From contig MAAN01000006.1 in assembly GCA_002163135.1 (NCBI GenBank), forward strand, positions 62,001 through 126,000: DNA of 64,000 nucleotides, given 5' to 3'. Below are positions 1 through 9,222 of the stretch, piece after piece; the stretch's first letter is position 1, and every line of letters begins with the position of its first letter. The stretch comes from Alphaproteobacteria bacterium 46_93_T64. Its GTDB lineage: Bacteria > Pseudomonadota > Alphaproteobacteria > Sneathiellales > Sneathiellaceae. The position numbers and the translations under genes are program-made. Below the pieces are notes generated by a model. The model saw nothing but the letters and a program-made list of their open reading frames with translations, made no database searches and had not been told where the DNA came from.

Positions 1-1
1 T

Positions 2-835
2 CCAGAAGTCCCCATTAACGCGGGAACGTTTGACCCCCTAAATATCAAAGACCCGGACGGCACATTTTTGTATGCAAAATATCCACGGCCTGTTTCAGGC
101 TGTGCGGCTGAGGTAAGTCAGCGTATTGCAGAATCCGTTTTCAATGCTTTAGTGGATGTCATCCCTGATTTGTTATTTGCTGCACCAGCGGGCACATCAG
201 GCAATCTGGCTATTGGAGGGTATGATCCGGAACGAGATAAAGCGTATGTTATGTATGTGATCTCAGGTGGTGGCTATGGCGGCTATGCCGAGGCGGATGG
301 CCTCACTAATGGATGCTCAACGATTGGTATTTCGAAGACAACACCTATTGAAGTGATGGAACAGTATTATCCGGTCTTGTTTGAGGAATACTCACTTCAT
401 GAAGGATCTGGAGGGGCGGGGCAGCAGCGCGGCGGTTTTGGTGTTAATTATAAGATTAAGCTGCGCCGTGGCACAGCACGGGCTTCAATGGTGATGGATC
501 ATGGTCGCTATGGTCCGCTTGGGGCTCTTGGCGGAGAAAATGGCGGACTAAACAAAGTAAGTGTCTCCACTGAGGCGGGCAACTACATTCCGCCGCACCT
601 ATCCAAAGATCAGGATATTCAGATTAAAGTAGGTGACACCATTTCCGTTTCAACTCCGGGCGGCGGTGGATATGGCAACCCCTTAGCTCGCGATCCTGAA
701 AAGGTCTCAAGAGATGTTGTGCTTGGATATTATACTCTTGAGCAAGTTAAGCGGCGGTATGGTGTGGTATTAGATCCAGTGAATTTAGAAGTGAATGTCA
801 ACGAGACGAACCTGTTACGGACTAGTCGATCTTGA
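2..835 (+). CDS. Hydantoinase B / N-methylhydantoinase subunit, 3' part only
   Basis: This is the C-terminal ~277 residues of a HyuB-type subunit of the ATP-dependent hydantoinase/oxoprolinase family, which opens cyclic ureides or lactams together with a HyuA subunit. The frame is open to the left edge, so the start lies outside the window; the TTG at 68 is internal. Family hallmarks are PEVPINAGTFDPL at the edge, the PRPVSG motif, a glycine-rich GGGYGG stretch, and the terminal TPGGGGYGNPLARDPE motif. The gene overlaps the convergent permease gene by 14 bp. Its position beside an amide/urea-type transporter and a nicotinamidase fits use of a cyclic amide or ureide, but the substrate is unknown. 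Family assignment is confident. Confidence 0.88.
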   Translation, partial: PEVPINAGTFDPLNIKDPDGTFLYAKYPRPVSGCAAEVSQRIAESVFNALVDVIPDLLFAAPAGTSGNLAIGGYDPERDKAYVMYVISGGGYGGYAEADGLTNGCSTIGISKTTPIEVMEQYYPVLFEEYSLHEGSGGAGQQRGGFGVNYKIKLRRGTARASMVMDHGRYGPLGALGGENGGLNKVSVSTEAGNYIPPHLSKDQDIQIKVGDTISVSTPGGGGYGNPLARDPEKVSRDVVLGYYTLEQVKRRYGVVLDPVNLEVNVNETNLLRTSRS

Positions 836-1817
836 TGCTAAGCCGTTTTCCAATATGACTTAACGGTGTTGCTATCAACCCTTTTGGAAGTAACACCACA
901 CTTACCATAAAGGTGATCCCTAAAATCAGGATCCAATAATCTCCAAATATCTCGGAGAGCCAACTTTCTGCAATCCTGGTTGCAATTGCGCCAAGAAACG
1001 CAGCGAGTAAAACCTCTTTACCGCCAATGGCAACCCAGATGAGAACTTCAGTCGACAACGTAAAGCCAATGAGAGTTGGTGATGCAAAACCATCAATGGT
1101 TACAAACAACGCACCTGCGAGCCCTGCGATCGCTGCGCTTAAGCAAAATACGCTCAACTTGAGTTTCAAAATACTAAAACCGAAATAAGCCAAGCGGTCT
1201 GGGTTTGTCTTTATGGAAGTTAGCAAAATGCCATAATCGGACCGCACCAGATATGTCAGGCCTATTGCTACTGAAAAGACAATTACCCACAAAGTGTAGA
1301 AGGCTGGAAGGCTATCCCAAAGCTCAATGTCATAGCCAAAAGCGCCAAGATTAAGGGGCGGAACATCAAGTAAACCGTTATAACCACCGAGAAGGTACCA
1401 GTTACTCATTAGACGTTCGAGGACGATAGCGATTGCTAGCGTTACAATGGCAAGATAGGCTCCATTGATACCCTTTCCTGCAAATAGAAAGGATCCTAAA
1501 AGAGCTGCAAAAGCGGCGGAACAGAGTATGGCTAAGGCCAATCCAATATAACTATTCATCAAGATCGGCGAAATCATACCTTTCGTAGTGACCGCCATAA
1601 CATAAGCCCCGATGCCAAAAAAGATGGCTTGGCCGAGACATAAGATGCCGCCATATCCCCATACGAGCGACAAAGAGAGAGCAAACAGACCGTAGACTAG
1701 GTAATAGTTCAACTGACTGATCCAATAATCCCCGACAAAGAGCGGAATTAACGCAAGGCTGCCGAATGTAATTATGACCGGGAGTTTATTTTTCAATTTT
1801 GCCTCCCAAAATTCCAT
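822..1817 (-). CDS. ABC transporter permease, LivM/UrtC type
   Basis: Inner-membrane permease of the branched-chain amino acid/urea transporter family, 331 aa from the ATG at 1817. That ATG is preferred over an upstream in-frame TTG at 1838, because LivM proteins begin just before the first membrane helix. About eight to ten hydrophobic segments are visible, with the family pattern WGYGGILCLGQAIFFGIGAY near residues 55-75 and a conserved GLAGALF/EVLIWVAIGG region near the C terminus. It is the last gene of the leftward set livG-livF-livH-livM and overlaps the upstream permease gene by about 30 bp, indicating translational coupling. It meets the hydantoinase gene tail to tail. Substrate is inferred from the binding protein and ATPases to be an amide or urea-like compound. 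Confidence 0.85.
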   Translation of the reverse strand: MEFWEAKLKNKLPVIITFGSLALIPLFVGDYWISQLNYYLVYGLFALSLSLVWGYGGILCLGQAIFFGIGAYVMAVTTKGMISPILMNSYIGLALAILCSAAFAALLGSFLFAGKGINGAYLAIVTLAIAIVLERLMSNWYLLGGYNGLLDVPPLNLGAFGYDIELWDSLPAFYTLWVIVFSVAIGLTYLVRSDYGILLTSIKTNPDRLAYFGFSILKLKLSVFCLSAAIAGLAGALFVTIDGFASPTLIGFTLSTEVLIWVAIGGKEVLLAAFLGAIATRIAESWLSEIFGDYWILILGITFMVSVVLLPKGLIATPLSHIGKRLSIKID

Positions 1818-2646
1818 TTGGACGTAGCCGGATAACAAGTATGGCTAATACGAATACTGCGATTTGTGCCGCGACGGGTGATATCCAAACGGTGAGTAAA
1901 CTGCTGGTGCCACCAACAGCGCCGCCGCCAACGAGAACGCCTGCAAGAGGTCCGGCACCTCCCACGAGGATGGAAAGGAACCCCGGGATCAAATAACCGA
2001 GACCCATTTGTGGATCGACACTGATCGTCGGAGCAATCAAAGCACCGGCTAAACCCGCAAGAGCAGTTCCTATTACAAAACTCCACCTGTAAAGACGGCG
2101 TGTATTTATTCCGAGTGCGGCTGAGGTGTCTGGTCTGGCGATTACAGCACGTGCCATAAGGCCGAAATCCGTTTTAAGAAATAACCAGAAAGTTCCAGCG
2201 ATCAAGGATGCAGAGATGCCCATAACAATCAGACGGTACATGGGGTATGAGAAATCACCGATGATCAGAGTAGCATCGATTGGACTGGTCACACTTTGAG
2301 CTTCGGGCCCAAAAATAAGAACAATTCCTTGCTTAAGTGCAATGGAGAGACCCCATGTTGCCAAAATAGTATCTAAGGGGCGCAAGTAGATATGACGAAT
2401 TAGCAGTGTTTCGATTATCAGGCCGAGTAAACCCACTAAAAGAGGCGCTAGAATTAGACCCACAATAAACGGGAGACCTGCTGATTGCGTAAGTACCATG
2501 ACGTAGGCGCCGATCATAAATAGCTCGCCATGAGCCATATTAATCACGCCCATCATGCCAAAGATAATCATCAACCCCAGTGCTATTAAGACAAGGATCA
2601 GAACATAGGAAGACGCATCAATTAGCGGTATTAAAATATCCATCAT
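1786..2646 (-). CDS. ABC transporter permease, LivH/UrtB type
   Basis: Second membrane subunit of the same transporter, 286 aa. The N-terminal pattern GLMIIFGMMGVINMAHGELFMIGAYV is typical of LivH/UrtB permeases, and the protein is almost entirely hydrophobic helices with a GLAGALIAPTISVDPQMG block near residue 200. Two ATG codons (2646 and 2643) are possible starts, preceded by AGGCGG. It lies 7 bp after the ATPase gene livF and its 3' end overlaps the LivM gene, so the four leftward genes form one operon. Confidence 0.87.
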   Translation of the reverse strand: MMDILIPLIDASSYVLILVLIALGLMIIFGMMGVINMAHGELFMIGAYVMVLTQSAGLPFIVGLILAPLLVGLLGLIIETLLIRHIYLRPLDTILATWGLSIALKQGIVLIFGPEAQSVTSPIDATLIIGDFSYPMYRLIVMGISASLIAGTFWLFLKTDFGLMARAVIARPDTSAALGINTRRLYRWSFVIGTALAGLAGALIAPTISVDPQMGLGYLIPGFLSILVGGAGPLAGVLVGGGAVGGTSSLLTVWISPVAAQIAVFVLAILVIRLRPNGILGGKIEK

Positions 2647-2653
2647 TACCGCC

Positions 2654-3355
2654 TCATATGGTCAAATATCGATGCAATAGAGCATCATCGTTTTTAAGGT
2701 CAGCGGCACTGCACCTGGCCGTCAGTTTTCCGTTTTCCATAAATATGATTTCTTCAGCCATCGTTTTTACCATGTCAACATTCTGTTCCACCAGAAGGAT
2801 TGTAAGTCCTGTTTCAGACGCGATGCGTGATAACTGGATGCCGATTTCATGAACGATGCTGGGCTGAATGCCTTCTGTCGGTTCGTCAAGAAGCAGTATT
2901 TTTGGGTTTGTCATGAGGGCGCGGGCGATTGCCAAGATTTGTTGTTGTCCCCCTGAAAATGTTCCGGCTTTTTGATCAAGCCTTTCTTTCAGGATTGGAA
3001 ACCAGTCATAGATTTTTGGTAGCAACGCCAAATTTTGCTTGGAAGAACCGAGGGCCGCAAGACGGAGGTTTTCATAAACGGTGAAATCGTCAAATACTTC
3101 ACGTCCTTGCGGAACATAGCCAACGCCTGCTTTGGAAATTAGGTAAGTTTGTAAATTATCAATGGGGGTATCATTGAATAAAATTCTTCCTGACTTTATT
3201 GGTATCAGCCCCATAATCGCCTTTAGCAGAGTTGTTTTTCCCATACCATTACGGCCCATTAGAGCGGTTATTTGGCCATGAGAAATCTCGACGCTAAAAT
3301 CATTTAATACCATGGCTTCGCCATAACCGGCTTTTAGGTCTTTGATCTCAAGCAT
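2654..3355 (-). CDS. ABC transporter ATPase, LivF/UrtE type
   Basis: Cytoplasmic ATPase of 233 aa. It carries Walker A GRNGMGKTT, the YVPQGREVF motif, the signature FSGGQQQ and Walker B ILLLDEPTEGIQPS. The wording LDEPTEGIQPSI and QGREVF is closer to UrtE-type urea transporter ATPases than to classic LivF. The start is set at the ATG at 3355 (MLEIKDLKAGYG), which aligns with family N termini and overlaps the preceding ATPase gene by 8 bp; a longer ORF from 3418 would add 21 residues that do not look native. It pairs with the next ATPase to energise the permeases. Confidence 0.88.
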   Translation of the reverse strand: MLEIKDLKAGYGEAMVLNDFSVEISHGQITALMGRNGMGKTTLLKAIMGLIPIKSGRILFNDTPIDNLQTYLISKAGVGYVPQGREVFDDFTVYENLRLAALGSSKQNLALLPKIYDWFPILKERLDQKAGTFSGGQQQILAIARALMTNPKILLLDEPTEGIQPSIVHEIGIQLSRIASETGLTILLVEQNVDMVKTMAEEIIFMENGKLTARCSAADLKNDDALLHRYLTI

Positions 3356-4085
3356 GGGCTGAGGCCTCTTTCCCGAAATAAAGTTCCTGGACTTCCTTGT
3401 CATTGCGGATGGTGTCAAAGGATCCTGATTTTAGAACCTGCCCCCGGGCCATAACTGTTAGCGGGCACTGCAGCTGTTCAATAAAACCAATGTCATGTTC
3501 AATTACCAAAATTGTGACGTCACCGCTTTTGTTTATGTCTTTTATTAGCTCGGCTGTCGCTGCAGTTTCTGTAGCTGTCATGCCCGCAGTTGGTTCATCC
3601 AGCAATATAAGTTTAGGTGCTTGAGCCAAAATCATACCAATCTCTAGCCATTGTTTTTCACCGTGGGAGAGTTGAGAAGCAGGGGTGTCCGATTTTTTAT
3701 TCAATCGGATTTGAGACAAGATTTCCAAAAGCATATGATTACTCCCACTGCGAGAGAAATATGATTTGGACTGTAACGTTGGGACCTTCAGGTTTTGAAA
3801 AACAGTGAGTTCCGGGAAAATGGCCGGAACTTGGAACTTTCTCCCGACACCTAGCCTTGCGATTTGTTGCGCTGGAAGCAAGCTGATATCGATACCGTCA
3901 AAGTGAATGCTGCCATCGTCCGGCGTGAAGGTGCCGCTTATCAAATTGAATGTTGTGGATTTTCCGCAACCGTTTGGCCCTATCAGGGCGGTTAGGCTCC
4001 CTTTTTCAAGCGATAGAGAGAAATCGTCTACTGCTTTGAGGCCGCCGAATCTCTTGGTGATTGAGCGAAGCTCAAGAAATGACAT
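3348..4085 (-). CDS. ABC transporter ATPase, LivG/UrtD type
   Basis: First gene of the leftward transporter operon, 245 aa. It starts FLELRSITKRFGGLKAVDD, has Walker A GPNGCGKST and an unusual signature LSHGEKQWLEIGM followed by LLDEPTAGMTATET. In the classic LivG family the signature is LSYGQQR; the GEKQWLEIGM form is what I recall for UrtD of urea ABC transporters, which argues for an amide/urea substrate. It is divergent from the binding-protein gene across about 250 bp that should contain promoters for both directions. Confidence 0.88.
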   Translation of the reverse strand: MSFLELRSITKRFGGLKAVDDFSLSLEKGSLTALIGPNGCGKSTTFNLISGTFTPDDGSIHFDGIDISLLPAQQIARLGVGRKFQVPAIFPELTVFQNLKVPTLQSKSYFSRSGSNHMLLEILSQIRLNKKSDTPASQLSHGEKQWLEIGMILAQAPKLILLDEPTAGMTATETAATAELIKDINKSGDVTILVIEHDIGFIEQLQCPLTVMARGQVLKSGSFDTIRNDKEVQELYFGKEASAHA

Positions 4086-4230
4086 TTTGATTACTCTTAA
4101 ACATAAGTAGACATACGAAATTGTGAACTGAATTGTCAGTAAGCAAACAAATTAACCATAAGTGTACAAAAGATAATGCCTGTTTTTTACTCATAGTTTC
4201 AAATAAACTTCAATTAATTAGTGACAACGC

Positions 4231-4301
4231 TTGAAGTAGTCAAAAAATTCGACATAAAGATCGCATCTGAGGACTAGATGTAAATCATTTTTTATGATTT
4301 A
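4231..4301 (+). promoter_or_regulatory. Putative promoter and palindromic operator upstream of the binding-protein gene
   Basis: A weak sigma-70-like pair TTGAAG (4231-4236) and CATAAA (4253-4258) with 16-bp spacing is followed by a perfect inverted repeat, TAAATCAT-TTTTT-ATGATTTA, at 4281-4301. The repeat lies between the predicted start site and the ribosome-binding site (GGGGGGCGG) of the gene starting at 4339, a repressor-like position. No regulator is encoded beside it. The repeat is seen directly; its role is inferred. Confidence 0.4.
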
Positions 4302-4338
4302 TTATTGTTTGTAAACGAATAAATTATGGGGGGCGGCG

Positions 4339-5508
4339 ATGATTAGTATTACGCGTAGAAAACTTCTTGTATCAGCAAGTGCCGCAGTAGCGGTTAGTAG
4401 CATTGGTATGCCAGCGATTGCTGCAAGTAAAACAATCAAGATCGGTGCGGTACAGCCTTTCTCTGGTGGACTGGAGCTTTTTGGCAAGCAAGCTCAAGTG
4501 GGCCTTGATTTAGCCGCAGCTGAAATCAATGCGGGCGGCGGTATCCTCGGCCATAAAGTTGAAATGTTGTACGAAGATAACAAAACTGACCCAAAAACAT
4601 CAGTAGAACGCGCACGTAAGGTTATTCAGCGTGATGATGCAATGGCGATTTCTGGCCCGATTACATCTGCGGCTCGTGATGCCATGGCCGGTACCATGAA
4701 GCGATTGAAGACGCCTCTGCTTTATGCCACGAATTATGAAGGGGGTATTTGTGATCGTTACTTGTTCTCTTTCAATACTGTCCCAAATCAGGATACGGCG
4801 CCCCTAATTCCGTACCTTAAAGAACAAGGCATCGGGAACAGCTATTATATGTTTGGCGCTGATTATGTGTGGCCGCGCAATATGTTTAAAGCTGCAGGTG
4901 AAATGATCAAGCAAGTGGGCGGTGATGCTCTGGGTGAAGAATATACGCCGTTTGGTGTGAAAGATTTCTCCTCCGTTATTCGGAAAATCGCGAATTCGGG
5001 TGCTAAAATTCTGTTGTTTGCCCTTCCAGGTGCTGATGGCATTACATTCATCAAGCAAGCTGAAGAGTTCGGTTTGATGAAAAAAGTAACTGTCGCATTC
5101 TTGGGTTTTGCCGAAACCTACCTTGGTGCATTTGGTGCCGGAAAAGGGGAAGGCATGTATGCTGGTCTTCCAATGGTTGCTAATTCTAAAGAAGCTGGCG
5201 TCCAGGAGTTTGTATCGAAAATTCGCAAGCGCGAAGGCGATGATGCTATCGTTTCGTTCTACGTTATGACCCATTACAATTCATTGATGGCAGTGAAAGC
5301 CGGGATGGAGAGAGCGGGTAAAGTGGATAAAGAAGCGCTTATCGACGGAATGGCGGGACTTTCTTTCGATATCCCAACGGGTAAAGCAAGTATCTCCGCA
5401 GAAGATCACCATGTGGCAATGAATATGTATATTGGTAAAACAGGTGGTGGTACGCTTAACGTTGAAAAAGAATTGGGCCTAATCGAGCCATCACGCCAAT
5501 GCAGCTAA
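4339..5508 (+). CDS. Amide/urea-type ABC transporter substrate-binding protein
   Basis: Periplasmic binding protein of 389 aa with a twin-arginine-like signal (ITRRKLLVSASAAVAV, then an AIAAS cleavage region near residue 30). The mature start KTIKIGAVQPFSGG and the blocks YATNYEGG and GADYVWPR are characteristic of the AmiC/FmdD/UrtA group (Peripla_BP_5) rather than leucine-binding LivK. The start ATG is preceded by a strong GGGGGGCGG site. It heads a rightward unit with the nicotinamidase gene 22 bp downstream and is divergent from its ABC subunits. The ligand is therefore probably a small amide or ureide; the exact compound cannot be read from the sequence. Confidence 0.85.
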   Translation: MISITRRKLLVSASAAVAVSSIGMPAIAASKTIKIGAVQPFSGGLELFGKQAQVGLDLAAAEINAGGGILGHKVEMLYEDNKTDPKTSVERARKVIQRDDAMAISGPITSAARDAMAGTMKRLKTPLLYATNYEGGICDRYLFSFNTVPNQDTAPLIPYLKEQGIGNSYYMFGADYVWPRNMFKAAGEMIKQVGGDALGEEYTPFGVKDFSSVIRKIANSGAKILLFALPGADGITFIKQAEEFGLMKKVTVAFLGFAETYLGAFGAGKGEGMYAGLPMVANSKEAGVQEFVSKIRKREGDDAIVSFYVMTHYNSLMAVKAGMERAGKVDKEALIDGMAGLSFDIPTGKASISAEDHHVAMNMYIGKTGGGTLNVEKELGLIEPSRQCS

Positions 5509-5530
5509 AATAATTTTCAGGTGAGATAAC

Positions 5531-6259
5531 ATGCAAACTCAGGACATAACAAATGGACTTTCCAATGTAATGCCATTGGCTTTCGGGTCGCTCGACCTTA
5601 AGGCAGATTGTAAGCGTGTCGGGCTTGTTATTGTTGATGAAGTGAATGGATTTGCAACGGTAGGGGCGGGTAATCTCGCCCCGCCTGTTCCAAATGAACA
5701 GGTATCGACAATGGTATCGGAAACGGACCGTCTCGCTCGTGTTTTTACTGCAAATAACTGGCCAATGCTGGCGTTTCTGGATACGCATGTTCCGGGGAAA
5801 GAAGAGCCACCCTATCCGCCGCATTGTGAAAGCGGGACAGGCGAAGAAGAGCTGGTGCCTGAACTCAAATGGTTGGAAGAAGATGCGAACACAACTTTAG
5901 TTCGTAAAGATTGCATCAATGGCTTCATCGGTGCCTTTAATCCCGATGGCACAAATGCAGTTGTCGAATGGGTGAAAGCGGGCGCCATTACAGACTTACT
6001 CGTTGTCGGCATTTGTACTGATATTTGTGTGATGGATTTCGTGCTTACCAGTTTAAGTGCCCGTAATCATGAAATGATGCCAGGGCTTGCCAATATTCAT
6101 GTGTATGACAAAGGTTGTTCCACATACGATTTACCAAAAGAAGTTGCGCTGGATGCTGGCCTTCCTGACGTTGCAGCCCACCCGCAAAATGTAACTCATT
6201 ACATGGGCCTATACTTCATGGCTTCACGCGGGGCCAATCTTGTGAGCGAGATTTCTTGA
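5531..6259 (+). CDS. Nicotinamidase / isochorismatase-family hydrolase, plant NIC1-like
   Basis: Cysteine hydrolase of 242 aa that should cleave nicotinamide or a related amide to the acid and ammonia. The catalytic triad is visible as D36 (VIVDEVNGF), K126 (VRKDCINGF) and C166 (GICTDICV); D84, H86 and H98 form the metal site seen in nicotinamidases (DTH...PPHC). From memory, VDEVNGF.TVGAGN.AP, YPPHC..GTEE/ELVP.LKWLE, RKDCINGF and LSARNH closely match plant NIC1 proteins over the full length, more so than bacterial PncA. The RBS AGGTGAG precedes the ATG. It sits between the amide-type binding protein and phnA, so it may deamidate the imported substrate. Confidence 0.82.
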   Translation: MQTQDITNGLSNVMPLAFGSLDLKADCKRVGLVIVDEVNGFATVGAGNLAPPVPNEQVSTMVSETDRLARVFTANNWPMLAFLDTHVPGKEEPPYPPHCESGTGEEELVPELKWLEEDANTTLVRKDCINGFIGAFNPDGTNAVVEWVKAGAITDLLVVGICTDICVMDFVLTSLSARNHEMMPGLANIHVYDKGCSTYDLPKEVALDAGLPDVAAHPQNVTHYMGLYFMASRGANLVSEIS

Positions 6260-6279
6260 TGTATAAGTCAAAATTATAA

Positions 6280-6320
6280 AACAGATTATTAATATCGATT
6301 TTATTTATTTATAATCTGTT
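6280..6320. repeat. 10-bp inverted repeat between the nicotinamidase gene and phnA
   Basis: Perfect arms AACAGATTAT (6280-6289) and ATAATCTGTT (6311-6320) flank a 21-nt AT-rich loop in the 164-bp gap upstream of phnA. There is no T-tract after it, so it is a weak terminator candidate. A regulator site or mRNA-processing hairpin separating the transporter half from the phosphonate half is equally likely. Confidence 0.4.
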
Positions 6321-6423
6321 CCTATACTCCCCATAATTCTGCAACAGTGATATGCCATCGTTTCGGATTGCGTTATAAGATTTCTTAAACCGCAAAGATT
6401 TTTGACGAGTAAAGGACAGATAT

Positions 6424-7662
6424 ATGTCGAAAGACAATGTGACGGTCAATGGCCGCGAGTATTCTTGGCCCAAGCAACCAGTCGTCGTCGTCTGTATAGA
6501 CGGCAGTGAACCAGCATATATTGAGCAAGCCATCAAAGATGGCGTGATGCCATATATGAAAAAGGCACTGGCTTCAGGCGCGGATTTACGCGCAGAATGC
6601 GTCGTGCCGAGCTTTACCAATCCTAACAATCTGTCCATCGTCACAGGCCAGCCTCCTAAAGTACATGGGATCTGTGGTAACTATTTCTATGACGTCGATG
6701 CCGACGCAGAAGTAATGATGAACGATCCAAAGTTTTTACGTGTTCCAACCATTTTCAAAGCCTTCTTCGATGAGGGCGCAAAAATTGCAGTTGTGACGGC
6801 TAAAGACAAACTCCGCACATTGCTCGGGAATGGCCTTGATGTAACAAGCGGCCGTGCTATTTGTTTTTCATCTGAAAGATCTGCGGAAACAACATTAGCT
6901 GACAATGGTATCGATGATGCCGCAAGTTGGATTGGCCGAGAAGTTCCGTCAGTTTATTCAGCGGAACTCAGCGAATTTATCTTCGCCAGCGGTGTAAAAC
7001 TGATGGACGAATTTAAGCCTGACTTGATGTATCTTTCCACAACTGATTACATTCAGCATAAACACGCACCCGGCACGCCAGTCGCAAATGATTTTTATGC
7101 GATGCTTGATAAGTACATGGCCGAACTCGATGCACGCGGCGCTGTTATCGCGCTCACGGCTGATCATGGCATGAAGCCGAAATTTGGCTCTGACGGACAA
7201 CCAGATGTTATTTTCCTGCAAGATGTGTTGGACGATTGGTTGGGCGCTGGTGAAGCACGTGTTATTTTGCCGATCACAGATCCTTATGTTGTGCATCATG
7301 GTGCACTTGGATCCTTTGCAACGGCCTACATCCCTGCAGATAAACGCGAAGAGGTAATTGAACGCTTCAAGTCATTGGACGGTATTATGGAAAGCCTTTC
7401 TCGCGAAGAAGGCTGCGCCAAGTTTGAGCTACCTGAAGATCGTACAGGTGATATTATTCTGGTTTCAACTGCGAATAAGGTCCTCGGTACAAGCGTAAGC
7501 CGTCATGACTTATCAGCCTTAAAAGAGCCTCTACGCTCGCACGGTGGCATTTCCGAGCAAATAGTTCCGTTGCTGTGTAATCGTCCTGCAGGCGCCATTG
7601 ATGATGGTCGCCGTCTGCGGAATTTTGATATTTTTGACATGGCGCTGAACTTCGCGCAGTAG
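6424..7662 (+). CDS. phnA: Phosphonoacetate hydrolase
   Basis: Alkaline-phosphatase-superfamily enzyme of 412 aa that cleaves the C-P bond of phosphonoacetate to acetate and phosphate. All expected catalytic residues are present: D27 (VCIDGSEP), nucleophile T65 (PSFTNPNN), D208 and H212 (TDYIQH), D247 and H248 (TADHG), and H373 (RSHGG), giving two metal sites. The RBS AAGGACA precedes the ATG. phnY follows 8 bp downstream, so the two are co-transcribed and ordered as the last two steps of 2-aminoethylphosphonate breakdown. The transaminase phnW, which would supply phosphonoacetaldehyde, is not in the window. Confidence 0.93.
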   Translation: MSKDNVTVNGREYSWPKQPVVVVCIDGSEPAYIEQAIKDGVMPYMKKALASGADLRAECVVPSFTNPNNLSIVTGQPPKVHGICGNYFYDVDADAEVMMNDPKFLRVPTIFKAFFDEGAKIAVVTAKDKLRTLLGNGLDVTSGRAICFSSERSAETTLADNGIDDAASWIGREVPSVYSAELSEFIFASGVKLMDEFKPDLMYLSTTDYIQHKHAPGTPVANDFYAMLDKYMAELDARGAVIALTADHGMKPKFGSDGQPDVIFLQDVLDDWLGAGEARVILPITDPYVVHHGALGSFATAYIPADKREEVIERFKSLDGIMESLSREEGCAKFELPEDRTGDIILVSTANKVLGTSVSRHDLSALKEPLRSHGGISEQIVPLLCNRPAGAIDDGRRLRNFDIFDMALNFAQ

Positions 7663-7670
7663 GAGGCATC

Positions 7671-9107
7671 ATGGATCAGGGATCAAACATCCGACATGAA
7701 GCAATGCGAATTGCCGGTGAAAAAATTCAGACCGAAGAGCGCATTGATGTTGTAAATCCGTTTAGCAATGACGTGGTTGGCACTGTTCCCATGGGACAGG
7801 TCGAACATGTTCGTAAAGCGTTTAAAGTAGCTACGGAATATCAGTCAACTCTGACACGACATCAGCGATACGAAATATTGCAGAAAGCTGCTGATATTCT
7901 GGTGTCCAGAAAAGACGAGATTTCAGATGTAATCACGTCAGAAGCGGGCCTTTGTAAGAAGGACAGTCTTTATGAAGTTGGTCGGGCGTATGATGTATTC
8001 AGTCTATCCGCGCGGCTTTGCATCATGGATGACGGAGAGATCTATTCTTGTGATATCACTCCGCATGGAAAAGAGCGTAAGATTTTTACGACGCGTGAGC
8101 CTTTGACTGCTATTAGTGCGATTACCCCGTTTAACCACCCGCTAAATCAGGTGGCACATAAAATTGCACCGTCTATTGCGACGAACAACTGTATGGTTCT
8201 CAAGCCAACGGAAAAAACACCGCTGACTGCGTTGCTGTTGGCCGATGTTTTGTATGACGCTGGATTGCCGCCTGAAATGTTTCAGGTTGTGACGGGTCTC
8301 CCGGGCGATATCGCAGACGAAATGCTGACCAATGAAGATGCGGAGCTTGTTACATTTACGGGCGGCGTGCCTATTGGGAAATACATCGCTACTAAAGCCG
8401 GCTACAAACGTAAGATATTGGAGCTTGGCGGTAACGACCCGCTGATTGTTATGAAAGATGCAGATCTTGAAAAAGCTGTGGATCTTGCGGTTGCCGGTGC
8501 GTTTAAAAACTCTGGTCAGCGTTGTACAGCAGTCAAGCGCATCTTGGTGGATGATAGCATTGCAGACGATTTTGTAGCTTTGCTAACTGAAAAGTCAGCA
8601 AAAATGAAATACGGGAATCCGTATGATCCTGAAATGGATATGGGGACTGTTATTAATGAGGCTTCAGCCATTCAGTTTGAAGATCGCGTAAATGATGCGG
8701 TCTCCAAGGGGGCCAAGCTCATGTACGGTAATATCCGCAAAGGTGCGCTATATTCACCAACCGTGGTTGATCACGTGCCGTTTGATTGTAAGCTTGTTCG
8801 CGAAGAAACATTCGGGCCCGTTGCACCGGTAATCCGTTTTAAAGATATTGATGATGCTATTCGTATCTCCAATTCTACTGCCTTTGGTTTATCTTCAGGT
8901 GTCTGTACTGACAATTGGACGGATATTCAGCGCTTTATCAAAGAGTTGAAAGTCGGAACAGTGAACGTTTGGGAAGTACCCGGGTATCGGATTGAAATGT
9001 CTCCGTTTGGCGGGATCAAAGATTCCGGGCTTGGCTATAAAGAAGGTGTTCTTGAGGCGATGAAAAGTTTCACTAATCTGAAAACTTATTCTCTTCCATG
9101 GAGTTAA
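7671..9107 (+). CDS. phnY: Phosphonoacetaldehyde dehydrogenase
   Basis: NAD(P)-dependent aldehyde dehydrogenase of 478 aa that oxidises phosphonoacetaldehyde to phosphonoacetate for PhnA. The ALDH fold is clear: N155 in the TPFNHPL motif, the general-base E251 in ILELGGNDP, and catalytic C285 in [12 protein letters not shown]. The conserved C-terminal block [18 protein letters not shown] is intact. A perfect AGGAGG site lies just before the ATG. The specific assignment rests on adjacency to phnA and on family resemblance; alone it would be called an ALDH. A strong terminator follows. Confidence 0.88.
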   Translation: MDQGSNIRHEAMRIAGEKIQTEERIDVVNPFSNDVVGTVPMGQVEHVRKAFKVATEYQSTLTRHQRYEILQKAADILVSRKDEISDVITSEAGLCKKDSLYEVGRAYDVFSLSARLCIMDDGEIYSCDITPHGKERKIFTTREPLTAISAITPFNHPLNQVAHKIAPSIATNNCMVLKPTEKTPLTALLLADVLYDAGLPPEMFQVVTGLPGDIADEMLTNEDAELVTFTGGVPIGKYIATKAGYKRKILELGGNDPLIVMKDADLEKAVDLAVAGAFKNSGQRCTAVKRILVDDSIADDFVALLTEKSAKMKYGNPYDPEMDMGTVINEASAIQFEDRVNDAVSKGAKLMYGNIRKGALYSPTVVDHVPFDCKLVREETFGPVAPVIRFKDIDDAIRISNSTAFGLSSGVCTDNWTDIQRFIKELKVGTVNVWEVPGYRIEMSPFGGIKDSGLGYKEGVLEAMKSFTNLKTYSLPWS

Positions 9108-9131
9108 GAGACTAGAAATAAGTACAAAAAG

Positions 9132-9159
9132 GCTGCGTTCAAAACGCAGCTTTTTTTTT
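9132..9159 (+). terminator. Rho-independent terminator after phnY
   Basis: GCTGCGTT (9132-9139) pairs perfectly with AACGCAGC (9143-9150) across a 3-nt loop and is followed by nine T residues. It closes the phnA-phnY transcript before the ribokinase gene. Confidence 0.92.
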
Positions 9160-9222
9160 GACGTTCTTGATTAAGTATTGTGACTAAAGGATACTAGCTG
9201 AAATCTTTATGAAAGAAGCTCA

